From positions 1,364,001 to 1,428,000 of the forward strand of contig NZ_CP019419.1 of the NCBI RefSeq assembly GCF_001975665.1: DNA of 64,000 nucleotides. Reading direction: 5' to 3'. This document shows positions 55,102 to 64,000 of the stretch, one piece after another. The notes below the pieces were generated by a model, which saw only the letters and a list, made by a program, of their open reading frames with translations, made no database searches and had not been told where the DNA came from. The DNA is from Polaribacter reichenbachii (GTDB lineage: Bacteria; Bacteroidota; Bacteroidia; Flavobacteriales; Flavobacteriaceae). The first letter of the stretch is position 1. Every line of letters begins with the position of its first letter. Both the position numbers and the translations under genes were made by a program.

Positions 55102-55461
55102 ATGGCAGAACATAATGAGCTTGGTAAAAAAGGAGAACAACTAGCTATCGATTTTTTAATTAAAAACGATTATAAAATCTTAGAAAAAAATTACAGATAT
55201 TTAAAAGCAGAAGTAGATATTATTGCTCAAAAAGGCGAAGTATTAGCTGCTATTGAGGTAAAAACAAGAACATCTGCTTATTTTGGAAATCCAGAAGAGT
55301 TTGTAAATCCGAAGAAAATAAAACTATTAATTTCTGCAATCGATAATTATGTTGTAGAAAGGGATTTAGATGTAGAAGTTCGGTTTGATATTATTGCCAT
55401 TATCACCAATAAAAAAGAAACAAAAATAGAGCATTTAGAAGACGCTTTTTTGCATTTCTAA
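55102..55461 (+). CDS. YraN/UPF0102 family nuclease-like protein
   Basis: 119 residues. Restriction-endonuclease-like fold with GKKGEQLAIDFLIKNDYKIL, NYRYLKAEVDIIAQKGEVLAAIEVKTRT (E-x-D ... E-x-K) and FVNPKKIKLL. Broadly conserved family of uncertain DNA-processing role. Full length. Confidence 0.92.
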   Translation: MAEHNELGKKGEQLAIDFLIKNDYKILEKNYRYLKAEVDIIAQKGEVLAAIEVKTRTSAYFGNPEEFVNPKKIKLLISAIDNYVVERDLDVEVRFDIIAIITNKKETKIEHLEDAFLHF

Positions 55462-55475
55462 ATGCTCAATTTATA

Positions 55476-56879
55476 TTATTTTGAGCTTAAAGTTACTGCA
55501 TATAAAGCATCTGCAGGCACTTTTAAATTGATTTCTTTATCATTGTAAAATAACCTGATGAATTTTTCTTTTAACTCATCATTTTGTATTAATAACTTAA
55601 TATTACCATTTGCATCTTTTACAGATATTATCTTTTCTTTGGCAATGTGTGCAATTCTAACATCATCTTTTCTAACAGTTTTAGAAGCTAAATAAATGGC
55701 ATTATAATCTGGTGTATAAATTACCTCTTTGGTTTTTCTGTTAATTACCATTAACGAGTTCTGTTTCCAGTTCCAAGCACTTTTAGAAGTTTCGTTTAAG
55801 ATGATATTCCAATAGCAATAATTTGTACTTCCAGAATTGATGTAACTTGCAATTTCTGCCAATCTTTTCTTTGCTTGTGCTTCAGAATTTGCACCATTAT
55901 AACAAATACCTTCTGTATGCATAATTTTCATTTCTGGCGCTAAAAGTGAAGTTTCTCTAATAAAAGGCTCTTTTGCATACTGAAAACCAATACCTGCAAA
56001 ATTATTTTTTGAGCTTTTGTTTAATAAAGTTTTATAATGATCTGCTCTATTTATGGTTCTAAATGTACCCAACCAAATTTCTGTAGCTAGTTTTTCTGCT
56101 CTAAATTTAGGAATTACATAGTTTACACCTAAATCTATATATTGATCCATAGGAATGTTACAACCAGGAAAAGGAGCATAGGTGTCTGGTTCATTTTGCA
56201 AGCAAAAACGATGAACTTCTACGCCTTCTTTTTTGTACGCTTTTATGTAATTCACCAAGTATTTAGCATACGCAGTATGAATTTCTGGAGTGTTTTTAAG
56301 TCCGCTTTTGCCTTCATAACTTTGGTTTTTATCAACAGCATTGTTAACTTTCATCCAAGCTGGAGGGCTCCAAGGAGAAGCTTGTAACAACATTTCAGAA
56401 TTTACAGCCAAAGCTTCTTTTATAAAAGGCAACAAGTATTTTTTGTCTCTTTCTATACTAAAATGCTTCATTTCGTAATCATCTGGAGTCATACTATAAT
56501 CGTAAGCATCAATAGAAAAATCACTTGGGCCAATAGGAGTTCTATTAAAAGTTAAATTCGATTTTTCTTTAGAAAACAGATTATTTAAAACTTCTTTTTG
56601 TGCTTTTTTTGATAAAGAAAACAAAGCTTCTCCACCATTTTCATTAAAAGCACCACCAAAACCTTCTATAGTTTGGAATTCTACTTCTGGTGTAATTACA
56701 ATAAAATCGTTTTGCTTTACTTTGGCATCTGTGTTAATTACAGTTGTGTAATTTTTTACAGGGTTTGCTTCACCTTTATTCAGTTTTACATATTCAATTT
56801 TAATATCTACTTCTTGAGAAAAAGAAGTAAATGTTACCATTGATAAAAAGGCAATTGATAAAAATTTTCTAGATTTCAT
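55476..56879 (-). CDS. GH30-family glycosidase
   Basis: 467 residues, signal peptide to about 22. The TIM barrel with side beta-structure has FQTIEGFGGAFNENGGEAL, the acid/base Glu in FCLQNEPDTYAPFPGC and the nucleophile Glu in MKIMHTEGICYN. Closest in style to beta-1,6-glucanase/glucosylceramidase-type GH30. The start overlaps the end of the GH2 gene by 11 bases, so both act in one unit, probably on the same beta-glycan in the periplasm. Confidence 0.9.
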   Translation of the reverse strand: MKSRKFLSIAFLSMVTFTSFSQEVDIKIEYVKLNKGEANPVKNYTTVINTDAKVKQNDFIVITPEVEFQTIEGFGGAFNENGGEALFSLSKKAQKEVLNNLFSKEKSNLTFNRTPIGPSDFSIDAYDYSMTPDDYEMKHFSIERDKKYLLPFIKEALAVNSEMLLQASPWSPPAWMKVNNAVDKNQSYEGKSGLKNTPEIHTAYAKYLVNYIKAYKKEGVEVHRFCLQNEPDTYAPFPGCNIPMDQYIDLGVNYVIPKFRAEKLATEIWLGTFRTINRADHYKTLLNKSSKNNFAGIGFQYAKEPFIRETSLLAPEMKIMHTEGICYNGANSEAQAKKRLAEIASYINSGSTNYCYWNIILNETSKSAWNWKQNSLMVINRKTKEVIYTPDYNAIYLASKTVRKDDVRIAHIAKEKIISVKDANGNIKLLIQNDELKEKFIRLFYNDKEINLKVPADALYAVTLSSK

Positions 56880-59754
56880 TTTTTATTTGTTTGATAATAA
56901 TTCCGTTTAAACACATATTTTTAGCATCACCAGCATTGTTAAACTCAATAGTAACTGGGTTTTTACCATCAGCAACAAAACGTGTAATTACAGAAATAGG
57001 TTTTCTTTCTCCTGTTGATTTATGATCGTAATAACCTACACTTGGTTTGTAGGTAGTTTCCTTTTTCCCATTAGCATCTACTTTAGTAATATTAAAAGCG
57101 TTGATTAATTTTGCTTTTGCAATTCTGTTATGATGATAAGTTTCTATGCTATAATTTCCTTTTTTAAGGTTTTTAAAAGTGAGTTTAATTCCTTTTTTTT
57201 CGGTCATTACACCATCCGTAGAAACAAAACTTAAATCGCCTAAAATACCATTTGCTCCATCCCATTTTATTTCATCATTAGAAGAAATAGCAACTTCTGC
57301 ATTATAATTTTTTAAGTTATAAGTTAAATTTTTGTTTGATGTTCCTTCCCAAGAATCCCAATCGAATTGTACCAATTGATTTTCTTTACCAATGTCAATT
57401 CTTTCGATAGGATAATTATAAATCGGTTTGCTGTTTTTAGCAATTTCATCAGTAATAAAAGGCACAGTATTTATAGTAATAGTTGCACTTTTTAAACCAG
57501 GAGAAGTAGCTGTTAATTGAATAGCACCAGCATTTTTTGTTCCTTTTACATAAATAGAAGCAATACCATTGTAAGACAAAGCAGGATTTATATAAGCGTT
57601 TTCTCTTTCTAAAAGTGCTCCATTTCCAGAAACAGAAAAAGTAACTTTATTGTCAGTAGTAGTAACAACTTCGCCATTATTATCTACAATACTTGCGTGT
57701 AATAATCGTAAATCAGAACCACCAGCGTAAAATGGTTTATCAGTAATATTAAAATGTAATTTTAACTGAGTTGGTTTGCCTTGTTTTGTTCTAGAATGTG
57801 TTGTAACTTTTTCTCCATTTGTATAACCAATAGCTGTAAGTTTACCATCAGAAAAATCATAATTAAAAGTAAAAGAAGGGTGATTTAAGAACTTTTTTTC
57901 ATCGTTATTATCTGGTTTTTGTTTTGCAATTAGTTTGTTATTATGATATAAATGAACTTCTTGACAGTTGCTAAAAACGCGAACAACACCATTTTTTGAT
58001 GCAGTTTCATCAGCAATATGAACAATCGATTTGTTTACCATTTCAGATTGATACCAATAATAAACTGGTTTTGGAATTCGATAAGGAGAAAACACACCAT
58101 AAGTGGTCATTAAATCTCTTTTCCATTGCCAATCTACTAAATTGGGTTGTAAGTGATTGTAATCTGCACCCAACCAAGTGATGGCTGCAATGTTGTTTTC
58201 GTTGCTTTTATATCTTGAAATATGAAATTGATTAACCTCAGAATCTGGAGAACTACCATGTTCCATAACCATTGTAAAATCGTTTTCTGGCCATTCAGAT
58301 CTTCTGTAATCCATTGTAGCATAAATATCTGTAACACCCGCATTTTTTACACCATTCCAAGGGCTAGAAGCAGAAGCTGTTAAACGAAAAGGATCTTCTT
58401 CTTTTACAGTTTCTTGCATACTTGGCACAGGACCTCTATGATTTATTCCTGCTCCCCAAAAGAAAATTGAAGGATGATTTCTGTGATTTCGAATCATATG
58501 TCTGCTGGCTAAATTTAATTTATCGAACCAAGTTTTATCACCCCAATCAATCCAAGTAGAAGCTTCTTCGTAAACGATAATTCCGAGTTCATCACAAGCT
58601 TTTATAAAAGAATCATCTTGTGTGTAATGAGATAAGCGAACTGCATTAAAACCTGCTTTTTTAAACTGTAAAGCTTCATTGTAATGAAAAGAATTTGGCA
58701 CAGCATCACCAATATTAGGATAACTTTGATGTCTGTTTGCACCAATTAAAAAGATTGGTTTTCCGTTTAAAACCAAACCTTTGCCTTTTACTAATTTAAA
58801 AGTTCTAAATCCGAAGGTATTTTCAACCACATCAACAGCAACATTATCTTTATAAATTATAGAATATACTCTGTATAAATACGGATTGTTAGGCGACCAT
58901 TGATTGTAATCGTCTTCTATAGTTGTTGTTTGATAAAAGGTATTAGAATTTTTTGCTGATATTTTTCTGTTTTGCACTAGTTTCTTTAAAACTTCCCCTT
59001 TATCATTGATAATTAAGGTTTCTATTTTACAATTTTCTGATGTTTTAAAATCGTTTTGAACCGTCGTTTTAATAGAAACTGTTCCGTTTTTGTCGTTTAC
59101 AGTTGGTGTTGTAATATGCACACCAGCATTGTAGTTTTCCCAATTGTAATTAACATGTAATTTGTTGGTGGTTACCAGATAAACATCTCTATAAATTCCG
59201 CCAAATTTTACGTAATCTGTTTTATGCGGATCTGGAGCAATATCATCTCTATAAGTATTATCAGCTTTTACAGCAATAATATTTTTTTTACCAAATTTTA
59301 CATATTTGCTGATATTAAAGTGAAATGGCACATAACCATTAACTTCAAAAGAACCTACTTTTTTACCATTTACCCAAAGTTCTGTGGCATTATGCACAGC
59401 TTCGAATTGTAAATACACATTTTTAGAAGCAGCATTTTTATCAATAAAAAGTTCTTTTCTATACCAAGAATTATTTCTTAGAAATTTCTCTTGAACCCAA
59501 GTTTCTTGAACGCTATCTAAAGTATACGAAACTAGTTTTGTGGTATGAGGTAGAGAAATGTTTTCCCAATTTTTATCATTAAAAGAAGCTTTAAAAGGTT
59601 CTCCTTTAGGATTGCCATTGTAAAATTTCCAGTTTAAATTGATGTTGGTTTTGGTTCTGTCTGTAGCAACATTTCCTTCTTTTAAAACCGATTCTTGAGA
59701 AAAGGTAGTTAACTGAAATGCAAGTAAAAATAAGATGAAGAAAAAACGATTCAT
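56869..59754 (-). CDS. GH2-family protein with altered acid/base motif
   Basis: 961 residues, signal peptide to about 20. Sugar-binding jelly roll (NLNWKFYNGNPKGEPFKASFNDKNWENISLPH), Ig domain, TIM barrel (KPIFLIGANRHQSYPNIGDA, LSHYTQDDSFIKACDELGIIVYEEAS), then Ig and malectin-like C-terminal domains (YNYPIERIDIG onward). The nucleophile Glu498 is present in VMEHGSS, but the N-E of the usual W-S-L-G-N-E is N-H: WGAGINHRGP, His439. So the acid/base Glu is missing. It may use another residue or be a transferase or binding protein. Coupled to GH30 downstream. Confidence 0.85.
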   Translation of the reverse strand: MNRFFFILFLLAFQLTTFSQESVLKEGNVATDRTKTNINLNWKFYNGNPKGEPFKASFNDKNWENISLPHTTKLVSYTLDSVQETWVQEKFLRNNSWYRKELFIDKNAASKNVYLQFEAVHNATELWVNGKKVGSFEVNGYVPFHFNISKYVKFGKKNIIAVKADNTYRDDIAPDPHKTDYVKFGGIYRDVYLVTTNKLHVNYNWENYNAGVHITTPTVNDKNGTVSIKTTVQNDFKTSENCKIETLIINDKGEVLKKLVQNRKISAKNSNTFYQTTTIEDDYNQWSPNNPYLYRVYSIIYKDNVAVDVVENTFGFRTFKLVKGKGLVLNGKPIFLIGANRHQSYPNIGDAVPNSFHYNEALQFKKAGFNAVRLSHYTQDDSFIKACDELGIIVYEEASTWIDWGDKTWFDKLNLASRHMIRNHRNHPSIFFWGAGINHRGPVPSMQETVKEEDPFRLTASASSPWNGVKNAGVTDIYATMDYRRSEWPENDFTMVMEHGSSPDSEVNQFHISRYKSNENNIAAITWLGADYNHLQPNLVDWQWKRDLMTTYGVFSPYRIPKPVYYWYQSEMVNKSIVHIADETASKNGVVRVFSNCQEVHLYHNNKLIAKQKPDNNDEKKFLNHPSFTFNYDFSDGKLTAIGYTNGEKVTTHSRTKQGKPTQLKLHFNITDKPFYAGGSDLRLLHASIVDNNGEVVTTTDNKVTFSVSGNGALLERENAYINPALSYNGIASIYVKGTKNAGAIQLTATSPGLKSATITINTVPFITDEIAKNSKPIYNYPIERIDIGKENQLVQFDWDSWEGTSNKNLTYNLKNYNAEVAISSNDEIKWDGANGILGDLSFVSTDGVMTEKKGIKLTFKNLKKGNYSIETYHHNRIAKAKLINAFNITKVDANGKKETTYKPSVGYYDHKSTGERKPISVITRFVADGKNPVTIEFNNAGDAKNMCLNGIIIKQIKNEI

Positions 59755-59870
59755 AGTTATAGTTTTATTTCTTCAAAAGTATTTTAAAGCTAAAAACTAT
59801 AGGAGCATAAATGTTTTTTAAAGTAGCACAAATTATAAAATTGTCCTAAAATCAAGAAAAGATTAAGTGT

Positions 59871-61250
59871 TTAATTTTTATCTAAAAATCCCTTTACATC
59901 GTTAATATCATTAGGTTTTGCAATGATTTTTTTGTTTTTGTCTAGCACAAAATAAGAAGGTGTAGAAAAAACTTGATAGGTTTGTGCAGTTTCATTTTGC
60001 CATTTATTTAGGCCTAAAACATTGTGCCAACCTCTTAAATTATTTTTCTGATAATTATCCCAAACAAAAGCATCTTTTTCTAAAGCAAAAGCAATAACTT
60101 TTGTGTTTGGTTGGGTTTTCATATAGGTGTATAATTCTGGAATTTCTCTTAAACAATGAGAGCAACTAGTGCTCCAAAAAACCAAAACATAAGATTCAGC
60201 ATCGTTTAAAGTAGATAGTTTTAATTTTTTACCATTTTCTGTCCAAGAAAAATCTGGAGCAATTCTGCCAACTTCTGCAGCAAATAGAGCCTTTTTTTCT
60301 TCTTTAAATTTTGCGTTTTGCAAACTTGCAGATAGTTTGTTATAATGACTCTCGAACAAGTAATCTATAATTTCTAAGTTCTTTGCAGCTTCGAATTGTT
60401 CTATTAAAAACTCAATAATGTCTCTTTTATAAGGCTCGTTTTTAATTTTAGAAAGTACAGTTTCTATAGCGTTTTTGTGCAATATTTGTTGTTGCTGTAA
60501 ATCTTCTGAATAATTGATGTAAAATACATAATCTAAAATTCTATTGGTTAAAAACGAAGAGTTTACTAAAGTTTTGTTAGAGAAATCTAACTTGTTAAAA
60601 TAAGTGCTTTTTATATTGTCTAAATAGGCAGTTACAGAAGTTAAAATTTCTTTAGGATTAATTCTAGCGCTTGCATTTATAAAAGGAGCAACAAATTTGT
60701 TTTTAGACAACTCAGCGTATTTATTTTGAATGGAATCTAAATTTTTAAAAGCTGCTCTATAATCTTCTTTTAAGTCTAAAGAAGGATTTTGTAAAACGGC
60801 AACTTGTGTAGAATCTAGCTTCTGTTGGGCAGCAGAAATATCTTCTAAAAATTTTGCATAAAACATATTTTCTGATGATTCAGAAAATACAATAGATTGT
60901 TGAGGATATTCTGGATTAAAAATAAAAGAAACATTTTCTTTATTGTAAAAAAAGTCGACAAAACCTGCACCTTCTAATCTGTAAGTTGCTCTGTAAGCTC
61001 CTGGTTTTGCAGAAGAAGGTAATTTAATTTCGAAACTACTTACTGCTTCTTTTTTTCCTCCAATTAAAACGGTATCTGTTTTAATAGATGTGTTATTTAC
61101 AAAAACTTGTTTAGTGCCTTCTAATTTGTATAAAATAAGCCAATCTGTTTTTATTTTCGGACTCATTGTACCTTTTACAATATGTTGCCCAAATGTAATT
61201 GAAGAAACTAAAAGTAACAGCGATAGTATTTTTTTTGTCATTTTATCCAA
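59871..61250 (-). CDS. TlpA-like thioredoxin-fold protein
   Basis: 459 residues, signal peptide to about 21. N-terminal beta domain (about 25-115) of the kind found in Bacteroidetes TlpA fusions, a helical middle (about 130-310), and a C-terminal thioredoxin domain with LVFWSTSCSHCLREIPELY (Cys363 and Cys366) and a cis-Pro segment FSTPSYFVLDKNKK. A membrane-side or periplasmic thiol-disulfide reductant. 116 bases upstream of the GH2 start on the same strand. Confidence 0.88.
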   Translation of the reverse strand: MDKMTKKILSLLLLVSSITFGQHIVKGTMSPKIKTDWLILYKLEGTKQVFVNNTSIKTDTVLIGGKKEAVSSFEIKLPSSAKPGAYRATYRLEGAGFVDFFYNKENVSFIFNPEYPQQSIVFSESSENMFYAKFLEDISAAQQKLDSTQVAVLQNPSLDLKEDYRAAFKNLDSIQNKYAELSKNKFVAPFINASARINPKEILTSVTAYLDNIKSTYFNKLDFSNKTLVNSSFLTNRILDYVFYINYSEDLQQQQILHKNAIETVLSKIKNEPYKRDIIEFLIEQFEAAKNLEIIDYLFESHYNKLSASLQNAKFKEEKKALFAAEVGRIAPDFSWTENGKKLKLSTLNDAESYVLVFWSTSCSHCLREIPELYTYMKTQPNTKVIAFALEKDAFVWDNYQKNNLRGWHNVLGLNKWQNETAQTYQVFSTPSYFVLDKNKKIIAKPNDINDVKGFLDKN

Positions 61251-61340
61251 TTTTTGTCTATAAACACTTTTTCAAGAAGTGTACCAAAAATACAGTTTCT
61301 CTATTAAATTGGGTATATTGTAACGTTAAATTAAGTGATT

Positions 61341-62135
61341 ATGTCTTTTAATGATAAAATTATCTGGATAACTGGTGCTTCCTCAGGAATAGGAAAAGCA
61401 TTAGCTATTCAACTATCGAACCAAAATGCAAAACTGATTTTATCATCTAGAAAAAAAGAAGGTTTAGAATTGGTGAAAAATCAATGTAAAAATAAAGATG
61501 ATGTAAAAATCATTACTCTAGATTTAGAAGATTATTCTAATTTACAACACAAAGCTGATGAAGCCATTGCTGTTTTTGGTAAAGTTGATATTTTAATTAA
61601 TAATGGAGGTATTAGTCAGCGTTCTTTTGCATCAGAAACAAATATTGAGGTTGATAAACGCATAATGGATATTAATTATTTAGGAACTGTGGCTTTAACA
61701 AAAGCTATTTTACCACATTTTATCAAAAATAAAAACGGACACTTTGTAGTAACTACAAGTATTGTTGGTAAAATAGGGACTCCTTTGCGCTCTAGTTATG
61801 CTGCTAGTAAACACGCTTTACACGGTTTTTTTGATAGTTTACGTGCAGAACAACATCAAAATAAAATTGCAGTAACTTTAGTTTGTCCAGGTTTTGTAAA
61901 TACCAATGTTTCTAAAAATGCTTTAACTGGAGATGGAACTCCGCAAGAAAAAATGGATGTTGCAACAGAAAACGGAATTCAGCCAGAACGTTTTGCAAAG
62001 CTAATGGCAAAAGCCATTAAAAATAGAAAAGAGGAAGTTTATATTGCTGGAGTAAAAGAGAAATTAGGTGTTTATGTAAAACGATTTTTTCCTAAAATAT
62101 TCTCTGTTATGGTTCGTAAATTGAGTGTTACTTGA
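61341..62135 (+). CDS. Short-chain dehydrogenase/reductase
   Basis: 264 residues from ATG 61341; a GTG at 61335 lies in frame but MSFNDKIIWITGASSGIG is the normal family start. Motifs TGASSGIG, NNGGIS (N-N-x-G), and catalytic SSYAASKHA. The C-terminal basic tail (VKRFFPKIFSVMVRKLS) resembles DHRS7-like lipid-associated SDRs. Substrate unknown. Confidence 0.92.
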   Translation: MSFNDKIIWITGASSGIGKALAIQLSNQNAKLILSSRKKEGLELVKNQCKNKDDVKIITLDLEDYSNLQHKADEAIAVFGKVDILINNGGISQRSFASETNIEVDKRIMDINYLGTVALTKAILPHFIKNKNGHFVVTTSIVGKIGTPLRSSYAASKHALHGFFDSLRAEQHQNKIAVTLVCPGFVNTNVSKNALTGDGTPQEKMDVATENGIQPERFAKLMAKAIKNRKEEVYIAGVKEKLGVYVKRFFPKIFSVMVRKLSVT

Positions 62136-62168
62136 TTATCAGAAAATATTAAAAATTAATTTTTTATT

Positions 62169-62588
62169 TTAAAGTTTTTCTGAACGAATTTTTAACTCAT
62201 TATTCATTTGTTCAAAATGCTTTTTTGTTTTCTCTAAATTTTTTGAAAATAATTTAACTAGTATTCCTGTAAAATTTTCGCTTTGCTCAAAAGTTGTAGT
62301 TCCGTTTTTATTTTCAGTTAGTTTGAATTTATGTTCACCATCAAAAAGTCCTTTAAACCAAAGTTTACCAAGCCATTTTAATTCAGAATTCTTATTATAA
62401 ATTAACACAACAGGTTTAAAAGTCATTCCTTGTAGTTTTATTTTAATTTGTTCACCAACTTTTACTTTTCCTGTAACTGATTTAATAAATGAGTTCCATT
62501 CAGAATAATTTTCAAAATCTGTAAGTATTTTCCAGATTTTCTCTTTACTTGCGTTTATTGTTATTGATGTTTTTATTTGTTTTGCCAT
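62169..62588 (-). CDS. SRPBCC-family protein
   Basis: 139 residues. START/polyketide-cyclase-like fold: KTSITINASKEKIWKILTDFENYSEWNSFI, KIKLQGMTFKPVVL, FKLTENKNGTTTFEQSENFTG and a C-terminal helix (LEKTKKHFEQMNNELK). Binds a hydrophobic ligand in this superfamily; the ligand is not known. Convergent with the SDR gene. Confidence 0.85.
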   Translation of the reverse strand: MAKQIKTSITINASKEKIWKILTDFENYSEWNSFIKSVTGKVKVGEQIKIKLQGMTFKPVVLIYNKNSELKWLGKLWFKGLFDGEHKFKLTENKNGTTTFEQSENFTGILVKLFSKNLEKTKKHFEQMNNELKIRSEKL

Positions 62589-62646
62589 AAGATTTTATTT
62601 ACTTGGCAAAGTTCGTTTCAAATTAAGTTATTGCTCTTGACAAAAA

Positions 62647-63216
62647 TCAAGATTTTTTTTTATTTCTGATTCTACTGAATGTTTCAGGAGACATACCTAA
62701 CATAGATGCGATATATTGCAATGGAACTTGATTAAAAAGCTCTCTATTACTCTCAAAAAGTTTATCATAACGTTCTTCTGAATTAAGCGCTAAATGGCTA
62801 AAAACTCTATCTTCTAACTGAACGAAGCAACTAGTAATAAATTGTTTTTCCATTTCTGCCCAATTAGGAACTAACTTATTTAAAAGTCTGTAATTTTCTT
62901 TTTCTATAGTGTAAAGTTTACAATCTGTTAGAGCTTGAATATTCCATTTTGCACGCTGTTTAAAACTAAAACTGTACAAATCTGTTATAAAATAACCTTT
63001 TGTAGAAATCCATTGTGTTATTTCTTTATTGTTTGCATTTGCAAAAACTCTAATAAAACCACTTTGTACAAAACTCAATTTTTCACAATATTGACCAGAC
63101 TTTGTAAAATAATCTCCTTTTTTTAGTTCAGTTTCTTTGAATAATGATGTTATAGTATCAATATACTGATTTGTGATTCCAAAATAAGAAGTAATATATT
63201 TTTGTAATTCTGTCAA
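62647..63216 (-). CDS. Crp/Fnr-type cyclic-nucleotide-binding-fold regulator
   Basis: 189 residues. N-terminal double-stranded beta-helix domain (LKKGDYFTKSGQYCEKLSFVQSGFIRVF) and a C-terminal winged helix (LNSEERYDKLFESN, VPLQYIASMLGMSPETFSRIRNKK). The cAMP-contacting R-S residues of CRP are not evident. Such genes in Bacteroidetes often sit next to the gene they control, here perhaps the SRPBCC gene 58 bases downstream. Confidence 0.9.
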   Translation of the reverse strand: MTELQKYITSYFGITNQYIDTITSLFKETELKKGDYFTKSGQYCEKLSFVQSGFIRVFANANNKEITQWISTKGYFITDLYSFSFKQRAKWNIQALTDCKLYTIEKENYRLLNKLVPNWAEMEKQFITSCFVQLEDRVFSHLALNSEERYDKLFESNRELFNQVPLQYIASMLGMSPETFSRIRNKKKS

Positions 63217-63261
63217 TTTCTTAGATTTTTATTTTTTAACAAATATTATGCTGATGTATAA

Positions 63262-63618
63262 CTAGCTAAAATAATTCAAAGCCTCAAAATAAGTAACAAT
63301 AGCTTCTTTCATTAACACAGTTTGTTCGCCAGGTTTTAAATTGGGGAGTTCTGTAAGTGTTTTATAATGTGGCCAGCCATCATCATCAAAATAATCGAAT
63401 TCATAATAACCATAAGGTTCTAGTAATTTACAAATGGCAATGTGCATTAGGTTCATTTTTTCGTCTTTCTTAAACGCTCTATGACCTTGCCCTAGTTCTT
63501 GAACACCAATTAAATAGATAATTCCATCTACATTTAACTCATCACCTTCAGAAAAATCTGCAGTTAATTTGTTTACCAAAAACGACCATTTTTCTTTTAA
63601 ATTACTCTCTTTAGACAT
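63262..63618 (-). CDS. Hypothetical cytosolic protein
   Basis: 118 residues from ATG 63618 (MSKESNLKEKWSFLVNKL); an in-frame ATG at 63645 would add nine hydrophobic residues. No signal peptide. Features: ADFSEGDELNVDGIIYLIGVQELGQG, a short helical block, and YYEFDYFDDDGWPHYKTL. Appears to be a conserved flavobacterial family of unknown function; I cannot name it. Divergent from the CvpA gene. Confidence 0.78.
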   Translation of the reverse strand: MSKESNLKEKWSFLVNKLTADFSEGDELNVDGIIYLIGVQELGQGHRAFKKDEKMNLMHIAICKLLEPYGYYEFDYFDDDGWPHYKTLTELPNLKPGEQTVLMKEAIVTYFEALNYFS

Positions 63619-63698
63619 ATAAACATTTAAAGTGTAAAGATACAATCTGCATTTTTAATTTGTAAAAATAAGATGTAGATTTACACAAATTATTTAGA

Positions 63699-64000
63699 AT
63701 GAATGTAATAGACATCATAATTGCTGTAATATTAATTTTTGCTGCTGTAAGAGGTTTTATGACAGGTCTTTTTTCTTCAATTGCGTCTTTAGTAGCTATT
63801 GTAGCAGGTGTGTTTTGTGCCATACACTTTTCTTATTATGTAGAATATGAATTGAACGATTCTGTTTTAGAATGGTCTCATCAAACTAATAAAATAGTAG
63901 CGTTTGCAGTTACTTTTTTGTTTGTGGTTTTGGCTATAATTTTTGTGGGTAAATTGCTTACAAAGTTGGCAGATATTACTGCTTTAGGGTTATTGAATAA
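63699..64000 (+). CDS. CvpA-family inner-membrane protein, N-terminal part
   Basis: 100 codons visible, running off the window. MNVIDIIIAVILIFAAVRGF, then GLFSSIASLVAIVAGVFCA, and after a loop KIVAFAVTFLFVVLAIIFVGKLL and TALGLLN, the helix pattern of CvpA/colicin V production proteins. Multi-spanning inner-membrane protein. Confidence 0.88.
   Translation, partial: MNVIDIIIAVILIFAAVRGFMTGLFSSIASLVAIVAGVFCAIHFSYYVEYELNDSVLEWSHQTNKIVAFAVTFLFVVLAIIFVGKLLTKLADITALGLLN

Noticed and set aside
63611..63823. Minus-strand open frame of 70 codons over the CvpA start
   Set aside because: It overlaps the convincing plus-strand CvpA helices and has no family pattern.

Overview
The window looks like chromosomal DNA of a marine member of the Flavobacteriia (Polaribacter/Formosa/Zobellia-like). 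It is strongly AT-rich. It carries SusC/SusD outer-membrane glycan importers, type IX secretion (T9SS) C-terminal sorting domains and a hybrid two-component regulator. All family names below come from reading motifs; no database search was run.

Region 1 (1-11020) is the edge of an agar/porphyran-type polysaccharide utilisation locus (PUL 1). It holds the N-terminal part of a SusC receptor on the minus strand. On the plus strand are a GH86-type agarase/porphyranase, a small secreted protein that appears to be a free copy of the GH86 accessory domain, a membrane TPR-HTH regulator, a GH117 anhydrogalactosidase and two GH16 enzymes. The second GH16 has lost its T9SS signal by a one-base frameshift. 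A tandem TGTCAAGTT element lies 64-69 bases upstream of three of the transcription units.

Region 2 (11021-15000) is background: a short single-strand binding protein, a TerB-like protein, and the two subunits of a molybdenum hydroxylase.

Region 3 (about 15399-49217) is a 33.8 kb segment that carries a second PUL for a uronic-acid-containing glycan (PUL 2). Minus-strand genes: HTCS regulator, SusC, SusD, TIG-domain surface glycan-binding protein, PL38-like lyase, two T9SS proteins with a shared module, a 56-residue peptide, GH97, heparinase II/III-type lyase, GH28-like, DUF4861, GH43 and a beta-helix lipoprotein. Plus-strand genes: kduI, kduD, GH88 and a sugar MFS transporter. Lyases plus GH88 would yield unsaturated uronate monomers, which KduI and KduD would convert to 2-keto-3-deoxygluconate. 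A direct repeat (ATAAATTAT, 21-base period) precedes several of these units and is the likely HTCS operator.

The most striking observation is that this segment sits inside a histone-deacetylase-family gene. The C-terminal 70 codons lie at its left edge (15186-15398) and the N-terminal 78 codons at its right edge (to 49445), on the same strand and in the order expected for an interrupted gene. Remnants of ssb genes lie at both edges, and an HTH fragment and a GH88 fragment lie at the left edge.

Region 4 (49446-64000) is mostly core genome: a secreted protein, metG, an LD-carboxypeptidase, yraN, a GH2/GH30 pair, a TlpA-like protein, an SDR, an SRPBCC protein, a Crp/Fnr-type regulator, and the start of a CvpA-family gene that runs off the window. 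No tRNA, rRNA, CRISPR array, transposase or integrase was recognised.
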